From the NCBI GenBank assembly GCA_002337095.1, contig DDFI01000012.1, positions 23,089 through 47,063 of the forward strand: a stretch of 23,975 bases of DNA. Direction: 5' to 3'. Within the stretch, counting starts at the first letter, position 1. Every line of letters starts with the position of its first letter. Source of the DNA: Candidatus Saccharibacteria bacterium UBA1932. GTDB lineage: Bacteria; Patescibacteriota; Saccharimonadia; Saccharimonadales; Saccharimonadaceae. The position numbers and the translations under genes are program-made. Of the stretch, positions 14,090 to 21,596 are shown one piece after another. The notes beneath the pieces are model-generated. The model was not told the origin of the DNA and ran no database searches. It saw only the letters and a program-made list of their open reading frames with translations.

Positions 14090-16168
14090 ATTAAACCATT
14101 TGCGATTTCGCGATTTTGGCAACGACGCACGTATGCGGCGGCTATTATTTGGGCGATCGCGATTGGCGGCATGTATGCTGCATCGCTGTCGCCCGACATC
14201 AAGGCGCAGTTTGGCTACCTGAGCGTCTCGCTCGTTCCGCTTATCGCGGGCGGCGTCGCGGCCGTCGTCGGTGTCGCTTGTATGGCGTGGATGCCGCCAC
14301 GGCGGTTTGTGGCCCCTATATTGCTCCTGATATATGCGGCCGTTGTCACCAGTATCGCCGCACTGATCCTCGAAAACGGCGGCGTGCAGCATTCGCCATA
14401 CCTGTTTTTGTGGTCGATTGCCAGCGTGGTCGCGTTTGCCCTCGGGGCGGGCGCCGCGATGATCGTGGCGGGTGGCACTTTTATGTATCTGATGTGGCAG
14501 TCGCTGCAGCACCAACTGGGATTGCTCGACGTCATTATTCTCAGTATTTCGACGTTTTTTCCGCTAGTTATCAGCTACACACTATGGGGGCATCGTACGC
14601 CGACGGGCAAAGAAATCGACCCCGAGGAGCGTAATTATCACGAGCTGGCCAGCGAGCTACGCCAGGTGGCTGGCAAGTCCGAGGTAGTGATCAACGCCAT
14701 CGACGACGGTGTCATCGCGCTCGATAGCCAAGGGATTGTCGAGCTGATCAATCCTGCCGCTCAGCGCATGATTGGCTGGGGCAAGCACGACGCGCTAGGG
14801 CTCAATTACAAATCGGTACTCAAGCTAGTTGATGCCCGCAACCAAGACATGACCGACGCAAACGACCCCATCGCAAAAACTCTCGCCACCAACCAATCAA
14901 CCGTCGACGAGACGCTAAGCCTGGTCACTAGTGCCGGCAAACACATGATACTATCGATTGTCGCCACTCCTGTGGGGCAGCTCGGGGCAGGGGTGATTGT
15001 GGTATTCCGCAATGTCACCCAGGCCAAGGCCGAGGAGCACGAGCAAGCAGAGTTTATCAGCACCGCCAGCCACGAAATGCGCACGCCCGTGGCCTCGATC
15101 GAAGGCTATTTAGGCCTAGCGCTCAATCCGGCTACCGCCACTATCGACGACAAAGCCCGCGACTTCATCAGCAAGGCCCACGCCGCCGCGCAACACCTCG
15201 GGCATTTGTTCCAAGACCTGCTTGATGTCACCAAGGCCGATGATGGGCGCATCGTCAGCAACCCCCAAGTGATCGATCTTATCCCGCTGGTATCAGAGGT
15301 CGTCGAGGGCTTTGCGCCACAAGCTACCGACAAGCAACTCCACTTGATCTTCAACCCTACCTCTGGGGTGCGCTCTGCTGGCAATGTCAACCCGATTTAT
15401 TACATCGACGTCGATGTCAGCCATTTCCGCGAAGTCATCTCTAACCTCGTCGAAAACGCCATCAAATATACCGCCGAGGGCGAAGTTGTCGTCGATATCG
15501 AGGGCGACGATAGCCATGTCACGATTAGTGTGCGCGACACCGGCATCGGCATCCCCAAAGAAGACCAGTCACATCTGTTTCAAAAGTTCTATCGCGTCGA
15601 CAACAGCGATACCCGCACCATCGGCGGCACCGGCCTGGGCCTGTATCTGTGTCGCAAGCTTACCGAATCGATGAGCGGCCGTATTTGGGTAGAGAGTGAA
15701 TACCGAAAGGGCAGCACCTTCTACCTCGATTTCCCACGCCTTTCGCAAGAAGAAGCCATGCGTCGTATCGACGCCGCCGCTATTAATGCAGCTGTGTTGC
15801 CAGCCACTCATATGCAGGCAACGCCAGCGACCCAACCGACCACGACTACCACCGCTTTGCCGCCCGCACAGCCCGCCACTCAGCCGATGGCTGCAACACC
15901 GGTAGCAACGGTAGCAGCAGCGCCGGTTGCCCCAATTGCCGCGCCTACTCCGATTGCTGTCGCCACACCCATATCGCAGTCTATCATCCCAGCCCAGCCG
16001 GTCGTAACCGTCCCGCCGGCCACTACCACCCCTGTTGTCGTAGCACAGCCAGTTGCCGCCGTGCCGCCACAGCCCGTGCCCACGCCACCGCCCACCGTCA
16101 CTCCCACCGCCCAGGCCGCCACACGTCCGGCACCAGCGCTTGTCACCGATAGGCAGGTACTCTCATGA
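14090..16168 (+). CDS. Membrane-bound sensor histidine kinase with a Pro/Thr/Ala-rich C-terminal tail
   Basis: Sensor kinase with about six transmembrane segments, a PAS-like domain (VINAIDDGVIALDSQGIVEL), a HisKA dimerisation helix with EFISTASHEMRTPVASIEGY, and an ATPase domain with N box FREVISNLVENAIKYT and G boxes RDTGIGIPKED and GGTGLGLYLCRKL. All kinase motifs are intact; the phosphorylated His is residue 301 counted from the ATG at 14171. I chose ATT at 14090 because the frame is open from 14075, there is no in-frame ATG, GTG or TTG before 14171, a TAGGGGG ribosome site lies 7 nt upstream, and the added 27 residues supply a basic N-terminus and complete the first membrane helix (TYAAAIIWAIAIGGMYAAS). 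The last ~120 residues are low-complexity Pro/Thr/Ala/Val, unusual for a kinase. The response regulator follows 45 nt later. The signal sensed is unknown. Confidence 0.85.
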   Translation: MKPFAISRFWQRRTYAAAIIWAIAIGGMYAASLSPDIKAQFGYLSVSLVPLIAGGVAAVVGVACMAWMPPRRFVAPILLLIYAAVVTSIAALILENGGVQHSPYLFLWSIASVVAFALGAGAAMIVAGGTFMYLMWQSLQHQLGLLDVIILSISTFFPLVISYTLWGHRTPTGKEIDPEERNYHELASELRQVAGKSEVVINAIDDGVIALDSQGIVELINPAAQRMIGWGKHDALGLNYKSVLKLVDARNQDMTDANDPIAKTLATNQSTVDETLSLVTSAGKHMILSIVATPVGQLGAGVIVVFRNVTQAKAEEHEQAEFISTASHEMRTPVASIEGYLGLALNPATATIDDKARDFISKAHAAAQHLGHLFQDLLDVTKADDGRIVSNPQVIDLIPLVSEVVEGFAPQATDKQLHLIFNPTSGVRSAGNVNPIYYIDVDVSHFREVISNLVENAIKYTAEGEVVVDIEGDDSHVTISVRDTGIGIPKEDQSHLFQKFYRVDNSDTRTIGGTGLGLYLCRKLTESMSGRIWVESEYRKGSTFYLDFPRLSQEEAMRRIDAAAINAAVLPATHMQATPATQPTTTTTALPPAQPATQPMAATPVATVAAAPVAPIAAPTPIAVATPISQSIIPAQPVVTVPPATTTPVVVAQPVAAVPPQPVPTPPPTVTPTAQAATRPAPALVTDRQVLS

Positions 16169-16204
16169 ATAAATTAGCCAAAACACTTACGGTTGTAGTA
16201 CAAT

Positions 16205-16209
16205 GGAGG
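16205..16209 (+). promoter_or_regulatory. Ribosome binding site of the response regulator
   Basis: GGAGG, 4 nt before the ATG at 16214. A TACAAT sits directly upstream (16199-16204); if it were a -10 box, the ribosome site would not be transcribed, so co-transcription with the kinase is more likely. Confidence 0.6.
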
Positions 16210-16213
16210 TAAT

Positions 16214-17359
16214 ATGACAAAAATTCTACTAGTTGAGGACGACAAAAGTTTACGCGAAATTTACGGCGTCCGACTGTTGGCCGAGGGCTATGATATCGTG
16301 TCAGCAGGTGACGGCGAGGAGGCACTCGCCATGGCAATCAAAGAGCGTCCGCAGCTCATCGTCAGCGACGTTATGATGCCAAAGATCAGCGGGTTCGACA
16401 TGCTCGACATCCTGCGCAGTACTACCGAGACAAAAAACATCAAAGTCATCATGATGACCGCCCTGTCAAGCGAAGATCAGCGCCAGCGCGGTGTGGCGCT
16501 TGGTGCCGACCGCTATCTTGTCAAGTCGCAGGTAGGCATCGAAGACGTCGTGCGCACCGTGCACGAAGTGCTCGAAGACAAAAACCCGCCTACGCCGTCG
16601 GCTACCACCGCAGCACCTGCAACGGGCGCCGATCCGAGCACTGTCGCCGCAGCACCTGTAGCCCCAGTTGCCCCCGAGGCTCCCGCGCCCACCACTATGC
16701 CGCCCGCAGCCGCTCCTGCCGCCGCACCCACTGCCGAGCCGGTAGCGCCAGCTGCTACGCCGCTACCGCAACCGACCGCTCCATTTTCGACACCCCGGCC
16801 GTCCAACCTAGGTGATCGCGTTATTCAGCCGCTTGAGTCTAATCCCGCCACCGAGAAAGATTACAGCAGCCTGATGGACGTCGAGCTCACCAAAGCCGCC
16901 ACCGAGACGCTCGGCTCGTCGCCGCTCCCACCCGAAGCTACCATGCCGACGCCGTCCGAGCTACCGCCTGCGCCTGTTTTTAACGCGCCACCCCTTAGTG
17001 CCGCCCCTGTAGCACAAACTACCGAGCAGGCTACCGAGCCGACTTTGCCGGCAGCCGCGCCCGAAGATATCATCGGCACCGCGCCAAGCCCCATCGCACC
17101 TGCTGCGCCCGTCGCTACCTCAATACCCGTGTCTAGCACCGATGAGGGCCCCGATCCACTCGCCGATTCCCAGTCGCTTAAGGACCAAGCAAGCGCTACG
17201 GCCGCTCCTGCGCCTACGCCGCTCATGCCCGACGCCCCACTCCAGCCTACAGAGCCAACCGCCGAAGAAGCGCCGGCCACTAGCGTTCCACAGCTGCCAA
17301 CCGATTTTGTACCGCCCGAATTCGAAGAAACCAATCCTGCGCGCCCACCGCAGCAGTAG
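16214..17359 (+). CDS. Response regulator: receiver domain plus a ~255-residue disordered Pro/Ala-rich tail
   Basis: 381 residues. Residues 1-121 are a complete receiver domain: acidic pair in KILLVEDDKS, phospho-acceptor Asp52 in LIVSDVMMPKISGF, Thr switch in VIMMTALSSED and Lys in RYLVKSQVGIEDVV. From about residue 125 to the end the chain is made mostly of Pro, Ala, Thr, Val and Glu, with no DNA-binding or enzymatic domain that I can see. It is therefore a single-domain regulator with an appended flexible arm. It follows the kinase and should be its partner. The output is unknown; it may act by protein contact. The kinase has a tail of similar composition. The sequence resembles Saccharibacteria receiver domains, from memory. 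Confidence 0.85.
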   Translation: MTKILLVEDDKSLREIYGVRLLAEGYDIVSAGDGEEALAMAIKERPQLIVSDVMMPKISGFDMLDILRSTTETKNIKVIMMTALSSEDQRQRGVALGADRYLVKSQVGIEDVVRTVHEVLEDKNPPTPSATTAAPATGADPSTVAAAPVAPVAPEAPAPTTMPPAAAPAAAPTAEPVAPAATPLPQPTAPFSTPRPSNLGDRVIQPLESNPATEKDYSSLMDVELTKAATETLGSSPLPPEATMPTPSELPPAPVFNAPPLSAAPVAQTTEQATEPTLPAAAPEDIIGTAPSPIAPAAPVATSIPVSSTDEGPDPLADSQSLKDQASATAAPAPTPLMPDAPLQPTEPTAEEAPATSVPQLPTDFVPPEFEETNPARPPQQ

Positions 17360-17361
17360 GG

Positions 17362-17367
17362 TATACT
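17362..17367 (+). promoter_or_regulatory. -10 box of the pseudouridine synthase gene (leaderless)
   Basis: TATACT with 7 nt before the GTG start at 17375. The following AGGGG could alternatively serve as a weak ribosome site on a read-through message from the response regulator. Confidence 0.45.
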
Positions 17368-17374
17368 AGGGGCA

Positions 17375-18061
17375 GTGGATACCGACTCGCAGCGACTCAA
17401 CAAATTTCTCGCCCTGCATTTAGGGCTGTCTCGTCGTGAGGCCGACCAAATGATCGAGGCTGGTCGCGTACGCATTGGTACCGCGGTCGCGCAGCTCGGT
17501 GCTCGTATTACGGCCACCGACTCCGTATCTGTCGACCATCAGCCGGTGAGCGCCAACACGCCACACCAGTATTTATTGTTTCACAAGCCTCGCGGGTATG
17601 TCTGCTCACGCAAGCGCCAGGGGACAAGCGAGACTATCTACGCGCTCCTGCCGCCCCAGATGCATGCGCTTAAGCCTGTCGGTCGGCTCGATCGCGATAG
17701 CTCGGGCCTATTGCTGCTCACCAACGACGGTGAATTTGCGCACCAGATGACACACCCTAGCTTTCACAAGACCAAGGTATACGAGGTCACGATCGATCAC
17801 GACCTCGCACCGCTCCACCAGCAGATGATCGCCGACTACGGCGTCGAGCTCGAAGACGGCCGTAGCCAATTCGCTCTGATGCGCCTCGCTGACGACGACC
17901 GCCGCCACTGGCAGATCACCATGAGCGAAGGCCGCAACCGCCAAATTCGCCGCACCTTCGCCGCGCTCGGCTACACCGTTACACACCTCCACCGCACGCA
18001 ATTTGGCAGCTATAGCCTCGGCGATCTAGCTAGTGGTCAGTGGCGCAGTATTGCTCCGTAA
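17375..18061 (+). CDS. 23S/16S rRNA pseudouridine synthase, RsuA/RluB/RluE family
   Basis: 228 residues starting at GTG. Residues about 5-50 are an S4 RNA-binding domain (RLNKFLALHLGLSRREADQM, then AGRVRIG). The catalytic motif is VGRLDRDSSGLLLLTNDGEF, whose first Asp is the nucleophile that turns uridine into pseudouridine. GRNRQIRRTFAALGYTV is the conserved C-terminal motif. The length matches the RsuA/RluB subfamily; which uridine it modifies cannot be decided. It lies 15 nt behind the response regulator. A hairpin at 18064-18086 follows at once and may end its transcript as well as the convergent one. Confidence 0.88.
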   Translation: MDTDSQRLNKFLALHLGLSRREADQMIEAGRVRIGTAVAQLGARITATDSVSVDHQPVSANTPHQYLLFHKPRGYVCSRKRQGTSETIYALLPPQMHALKPVGRLDRDSSGLLLLTNDGEFAHQMTHPSFHKTKVYEVTIDHDLAPLHQQMIADYGVELEDGRSQFALMRLADDDRRHWQITMSEGRNRQIRRTFAALGYTVTHLHRTQFGSYSLGDLASGQWRSIAP

Positions 18062-18063
18062 CT

Positions 18064-18086
18064 AAAACCCCACGATACTCGTGGGG
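18064..18086 (-). terminator. Intrinsic terminator of the transglutaminase-like/49-aa peptide unit
   Basis: A perfect 8-bp stem CCCCACGA/TCGTGGGG (18068-18075 and 18079-18086) with a 3-nt loop. Read on the minus strand it is followed by TTTT, as expected for a rho-independent terminator. On the plus strand no T run follows, so it is mainly a minus-strand signal. Confidence 0.75.
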
Positions 18087-18106
18087 GATAATAGCAAGTT
18101 AGTGCG

Positions 18107-18152
18107 GAGTTGGCGAGCGCGTAGTACCATAGGCGCCCGCGCCCGCCAACTC
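18107..18152 (-). other. Long hairpin in the 3' untranslated region of the 49-aa peptide gene
   Basis: Arms 18107-18121 and 18138-18152 are inverted repeats of 15 nt with a single mismatch. The 16-nt loop contains a GGCGCC palindrome. It lies between the peptide stop and the terminator, with no T run after it. It could protect the message or be a structured RNA element. Confidence 0.6.
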
Positions 18153-18162
18153 GTTGTCATGC

Positions 18163-18312
18163 CTAGGCCGGACACTCCGGAAGCGGATGATCTGCCCCAG
18201 TGAACCTATTAGTGTCTGAGTCGGTGTTTGCTCGGCGCAGCTTCTCCATAATACGCCGAGAAACCCCCGCACGCTTCATCACGTCTTCAAGCCCATCCTT
18301 GTCAACGAACAT
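18163..18312 (-). CDS. 49-residue peptide downstream of the transglutaminase-like gene
   Basis: Small gene read directly from the minus strand. It starts one base after the TAA of the transglutaminase-like gene. GAGGAG inside the end of that gene gives a good ribosome site 4 nt before the ATG. The peptide begins MFVDKDGLEDVMKRAGVSRR and ends FTGADHPLPECPA. The first ~28 residues are a charged, probably helical segment; the last ~20 are Asp/Asn/Thr/Pro-rich with the single Cys. I do not recognise it. The tight coupling to a papain-like/transglutaminase-fold protein raises the idea of a peptide substrate (RiPP-like) or a small partner protein; this is inference only. A hairpin and terminator follow it. 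Confidence 0.7.
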   Translation of the reverse strand: MFVDKDGLEDVMKRAGVSRRIMEKLRRANTDSDTNRFTGADHPLPECPA

Positions 18313-18313
18313 G

Positions 18314-20020
18314 TTACTCCTCGTGATCTATGCAGTCAGCAATGACACCGTATAATCTATCATAATCCAGCGGATACGTCAATCGCTTGGCCACCATCCA
18401 CCCCAATAGGTTGCACTGTGCGACCTGCGCCGCTCTTGTCATAGTCATAGGATTCTTCTCGGCAAATGCCATAGCGCTCGGCCACTCTGTCGCCCAAAAC
18501 CCTGGCGATAAGGTACCATCGGCCGCTACATCAACTTCGCGCAGTACCGACATTGCTACATGCGCCGCTGTCAATCCCGCCTCGACTACCGCATGCTCAC
18601 GCAATGGCTTGCGCTCTTGGTTTGCCAGCCTATGCATCACCGCGGCATAGGCAACCAGCACCAACGCTGCCATATCAGCTGCCCGACGCTGCCGATAGGG
18701 CTGATCCACCTGGCAGCGCTCGACAATATCGACTAAATCCTCGTCTTTCGTATAGGTCACTCGAATCAGTTCCTCCACCCAGTCATATATCAACACAATA
18801 TCTGGCTCAGTCATCTCATTACACAGCAGTGCATTCATCAGCCGTGGGTCGTTATCAAGCAGCGCAAGCACTCGATCAGCTACAAATTCACTCATGCGGT
18901 GTAGTAATGATTCTGGATAATCAAACAACTCATAGGCCGCAGTGGTGTACGATACCGAATCGGGCGCAAGTGTCCAGGCACGCTCATTTAGCTGCATGGC
19001 GCTGGTTTGCAGCCCAGTGTTGACGATTGTCGTCAGGGCAAGGGGAGCGTAGTCACGCAGATCATCAAGCAGCTCATATGCGTCCTCTACCTCATCAGAA
19101 AACTTCTCGGTACTTAATGGCCCCGATAGCTTGAAATTCGGATCAATTTGGGCCCATCGACCATTCATCAGCCGCACCATGCTCGTCGCGTGGTATGTAT
19201 AATATTCGGACATAAACTCCTGAATTGCATAGGGCCGATATAGTACATCATCAGTAATCGCACTGTCGGGCGCTATCCGCACCGCCGAAGCCGCGAGCAG
19301 CATAGCGGTCTCGGCCGTACACCGTAGATCACTCTCGTATGCCTGCAGAGCCACAGTTGTATGCAGTGTTTTTGCGCCGGTTTTCTCTAGAAAGCTAGCC
19401 GCCAATATACTGACCCCTAGACACGTCGGTGGTACTTGTATATCGGGGTAACCGCCCATCAGCTTTGGTGATATTCGGATCGGGTGATACCACGGGGTTT
19501 GGCCATCATCTATATCAATTGCCGCCGCTTCACAGATTGCTCGTAGTCGCCCATCAAGCCACGACAGCACGGTCAGCTGCTCCTCTACACTTGTAGCCGC
19601 ACGAAACTTCTCGACCTGCGCATCGGCATCCTCACCCAACACCTCGTAATACTCTTCCAGAAGCGCCTGGCCAAACTGTTCGGCCCACGCGGCTACCTTT
19701 GGATTTTGCTCATGGCTACCAAATTGCTCTGGCAAACGTAGCGGTGTATCGGTGTTAATATACCCACCATCCAACATATACGGCAGCTCCTGTCCATAGG
19801 TGATATCTGTCGCAGCCTTCATCCCGACCAGCCCTAGCTTCGCCACCAGCGCCCGCCGTGGATCATATTCCGCACAGTCAGCCGTAAACTCCAGGGGCAT
19901 CGACAGGCACAACTGCTCCGCCACGGCACGCACCTCATCAAACTCCCTGTCTGCCGCCACCCGCTCGACAATCCGGCTTGTCGGGTCTAGCTGTCGCAGT
20001 CGCACATTTTGGCCAATCAT
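18314..20020 (-). CDS. Transglutaminase-like (papain-fold) protein of unknown role
   Basis: 568 residues. I recognise no named family, but the middle has the layout of a transglutaminase/papain-like core: Cys200 at a helix start (VPPTCLGVSILAASFLEKTG), His277 in YTYHATSMVRLMNGRW, and Asp293 in WAQIDPNFK. The His-to-Asp spacing of 16 with an intervening Gly-x-Trp is the usual one. The N-terminal ~180 residues and the C-terminal ~250 are mostly helical and acidic. There is no signal peptide or membrane segment, so it is probably cytoplasmic. It could be a protease, an amide-forming enzyme or a peptidase-like partner. It is transcribed from its own TTGACT/TAGATA promoter and coupled to the 49-residue peptide. 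No similarity to lasso-peptide leader proteases beyond the shared fold is claimed. Confidence 0.8.
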   Translation of the reverse strand: MIGQNVRLRQLDPTSRIVERVAADREFDEVRAVAEQLCLSMPLEFTADCAEYDPRRALVAKLGLVGMKAATDITYGQELPYMLDGGYINTDTPLRLPEQFGSHEQNPKVAAWAEQFGQALLEEYYEVLGEDADAQVEKFRAATSVEEQLTVLSWLDGRLRAICEAAAIDIDDGQTPWYHPIRISPKLMGGYPDIQVPPTCLGVSILAASFLEKTGAKTLHTTVALQAYESDLRCTAETAMLLAASAVRIAPDSAITDDVLYRPYAIQEFMSEYYTYHATSMVRLMNGRWAQIDPNFKLSGPLSTEKFSDEVEDAYELLDDLRDYAPLALTTIVNTGLQTSAMQLNERAWTLAPDSVSYTTAAYELFDYPESLLHRMSEFVADRVLALLDNDPRLMNALLCNEMTEPDIVLIYDWVEELIRVTYTKDEDLVDIVERCQVDQPYRQRRAADMAALVLVAYAAVMHRLANQERKPLREHAVVEAGLTAAHVAMSVLREVDVAADGTLSPGFWATEWPSAMAFAEKNPMTMTRAAQVAQCNLLGWMVAKRLTYPLDYDRLYGVIADCIDHEE

Positions 20021-20028
20021 GATTTTGA

Positions 20029-20058
20029 TATCTAATCATCAAAAATAATTTTAGTCAA
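20029..20058 (-). promoter_or_regulatory. Promoter of the transglutaminase-like operon
   Basis: On the minus strand TTGACT (20058-20053) and TAGATA (20034-20029) are separated by 18 nt, and TAGATA ends 8 nt before the ATG. It is the best -35/-10 pair in the window and again gives an almost leaderless message. Confidence 0.65.
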
Positions 20059-20104
20059 GATTTTGGCTATCACATCGCTTATGCTCGCTACAGGGGTGTT
20101 TTTC

Positions 20105-20113
20105 TGATATAAT
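20105..20113 (+). promoter_or_regulatory. Extended -10 promoter of der
   Basis: TGATATAAT, a TGnTATAAT extended -10, ends 9 nt before the der ATG at 20123. The expected leader is only 2-4 nt, and there is no Shine-Dalgarno sequence. Confidence 0.6.
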
Positions 20114-20122
20114 TAGTACCAA

Positions 20123-21592
20123 ATGGCAACCAAACTACCTACAGTCGCTATCATCGGACGTGCTAACGCGGGCAAAAGCTCGCTGTTTAATCGTCTGGTG
20201 CGCGCGCAGCAGGCCATCGTCGCGCGCGAGGCCGGCACCACGCGCGACAATGTCATCGGCAAGGTCACCTATCGTCGCACCCCGGCGACGACCGACGATA
20301 CCGAGGACGCCATCAGCGAATGCTGGCTGGTCGATACCGCCGGCCTCAAGGATCCACAGGACGAGTTCGAGGCCAGCATCCAGCAGCAGATCGACGAAGC
20401 GGCCGATGCCGCCGACGTCATCCTGGTCGTCACCGACAGCACCGAGTATCCCGGCGACGAGGACCGCATTGTCGCCAAAAAAGCCCTCAAAAGCAAAAAA
20501 CCTGTCATCCTCATCACCAACAAAGCCGACCTAAAAGGCAGCCTGCCCGACGAAGAATTCCGCCGCCTCGGCATCAAAGACATCATCCGCACCAGCGCCG
20601 AGCACGCCAGCGGCATTAGTGATATCCTCGACCGCCTAGCTGAGCTACTACCCGCCGCTATCGCTACCGAGCCCGATTCTGTCACTCGTATCGCGCTGAT
20701 TGGCCGGCCAAATGTGGGCAAATCATATCTGTTTAACACCCTCGCGGGCAAGCAACAAGCTATCGTTGCTAATGTTGCCGGTACCACCCGCGACCTCAAC
20801 CGCATCCAGGTTAATTACCATGGTCAAACCCTCGAGCTTATCGATACCGCTGGCGTCCGCCGCCAGGGCAAGCAAGAAGTCGGCATCGAAAAATTTTCTG
20901 TACTCAGGACATTATCAGCTATCGAAGAGGCCGACGTTTGTTTTCTGCTGATGGATGTCAACGAGCTCAATGTCGCGCTCGACCAAAAACTCGCCGGCAT
21001 CATCGCCGAGGCAGGCAAGGGCCTGGTGCTTGTCGTCAGCAAGTGGGATTCAGTCGAGGGCAAAGACGCATATACTCGCGACGCTCTGGCGCCCAAAATC
21101 GCCTATAATTTCGAATTTGTCCCCTGGGCGCCACTAATCTTTACCAGTAGCGTCACCGGCCAAAACGTCACCAAGCTCTACGACCTCGCCCTCGATATCA
21201 TGGCTCGTCGCAACCAATCCACCAAAACCCGCGTCCTCAACGACCTCTTGCAGCAAGCCGTCGCCAAACACCCGCCCGCCGGCCTCAAAAACACCCATCC
21301 CAAACTCCGCTACATGGTCCAAACCGACACCGCACCGCCATGGTTCGTAGTGTACGGCAGCAACCTCAAATTCATCCACTGGAGCTACAAACGCTACCTC
21401 GAGCGCCTGCTGCGCGAAACCTACAACTACGCCGGCACGCCAGTCAAGTTCTCGTGGCGCGACGAAAAGCAAATCAAGGCCAACAAAGACCGCATCGCCC
21501 GCGGCCTCGAGCCCGTCACTAAAGCCTATAAACAGCGCAAAACCGCCGAGCAAGCTGTCATCGAGCACCCCAACTCAGACAATAAGGAGTAG
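20123..21592 (+). CDS. der: Ribosome-assembly GTPase Der (EngA)
   Basis: A 489-residue protein with two tandem GTPase domains and a C-terminal KH-like domain, the diagnostic Der layout; needed for 50S subunit assembly. Domain 1: IIGRANAGKSSLFNRL, EAGTTRDN, DTAGL, TNKADL. Domain 2: LIGRPNVGKSYLFNTL, VAGTTRDLN, DTAGV, SKWD. The KH-like part covers about residues 370-460. Two small oddities: the first P-loop reads GRANAGKS where GRPNVGKS is usual, and domain 1 has an extra acidic stretch (PATTDDTEDAISE) between its G2 and G3 motifs. The C-terminal extension is basic and then acidic. It is convergent with the deoxyribosyltransferase-like gene, with a 4-nt gap. Confidence 0.95.
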   Translation: MATKLPTVAIIGRANAGKSSLFNRLVRAQQAIVAREAGTTRDNVIGKVTYRRTPATTDDTEDAISECWLVDTAGLKDPQDEFEASIQQQIDEAADAADVILVVTDSTEYPGDEDRIVAKKALKSKKPVILITNKADLKGSLPDEEFRRLGIKDIIRTSAEHASGISDILDRLAELLPAAIATEPDSVTRIALIGRPNVGKSYLFNTLAGKQQAIVANVAGTTRDLNRIQVNYHGQTLELIDTAGVRRQGKQEVGIEKFSVLRTLSAIEEADVCFLLMDVNELNVALDQKLAGIIAEAGKGLVLVVSKWDSVEGKDAYTRDALAPKIAYNFEFVPWAPLIFTSSVTGQNVTKLYDLALDIMARRNQSTKTRVLNDLLQQAVAKHPPAGLKNTHPKLRYMVQTDTAPPWFVVYGSNLKFIHWSYKRYLERLLRETYNYAGTPVKFSWRDEKQIKANKDRIARGLEPVTKAYKQRKTAEQAVIEHPNSDNKE

Positions 21593-21596
21593 CTTG

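Noticed and set aside
14090..14130. The kinase N-terminus (AISRFWQRR) as a seventh copy of the basic tag
   Set aside because: The resemblance to ARKWKR is partial and it directly precedes a transmembrane helix, so positive-inside topology explains it.
16199..16204. TACAAT as a separate promoter for the response regulator
   Set aside because: Transcription would begin at about 16211, leaving out the good GGAGG ribosome site. Co-transcription with the kinase explains the site better.
15880..16806. Gly/Ala/Val-rich antisense frames opposite the kinase and regulator tails
   Set aside because: They are the mirror of the Pro/Ala/Thr codons in the real tails; low complexity keeps the antisense frame open by chance.
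18163..18312. The 49-residue peptide as a lasso-peptide precursor
   Set aside because: The C-terminal GADHPLPE would allow an 8-residue ring, but there is no asparagine-synthetase-like cyclase or RRE protein nearby and the penultimate leader Thr is not in place. Kept only as a general peptide-substrate idea.
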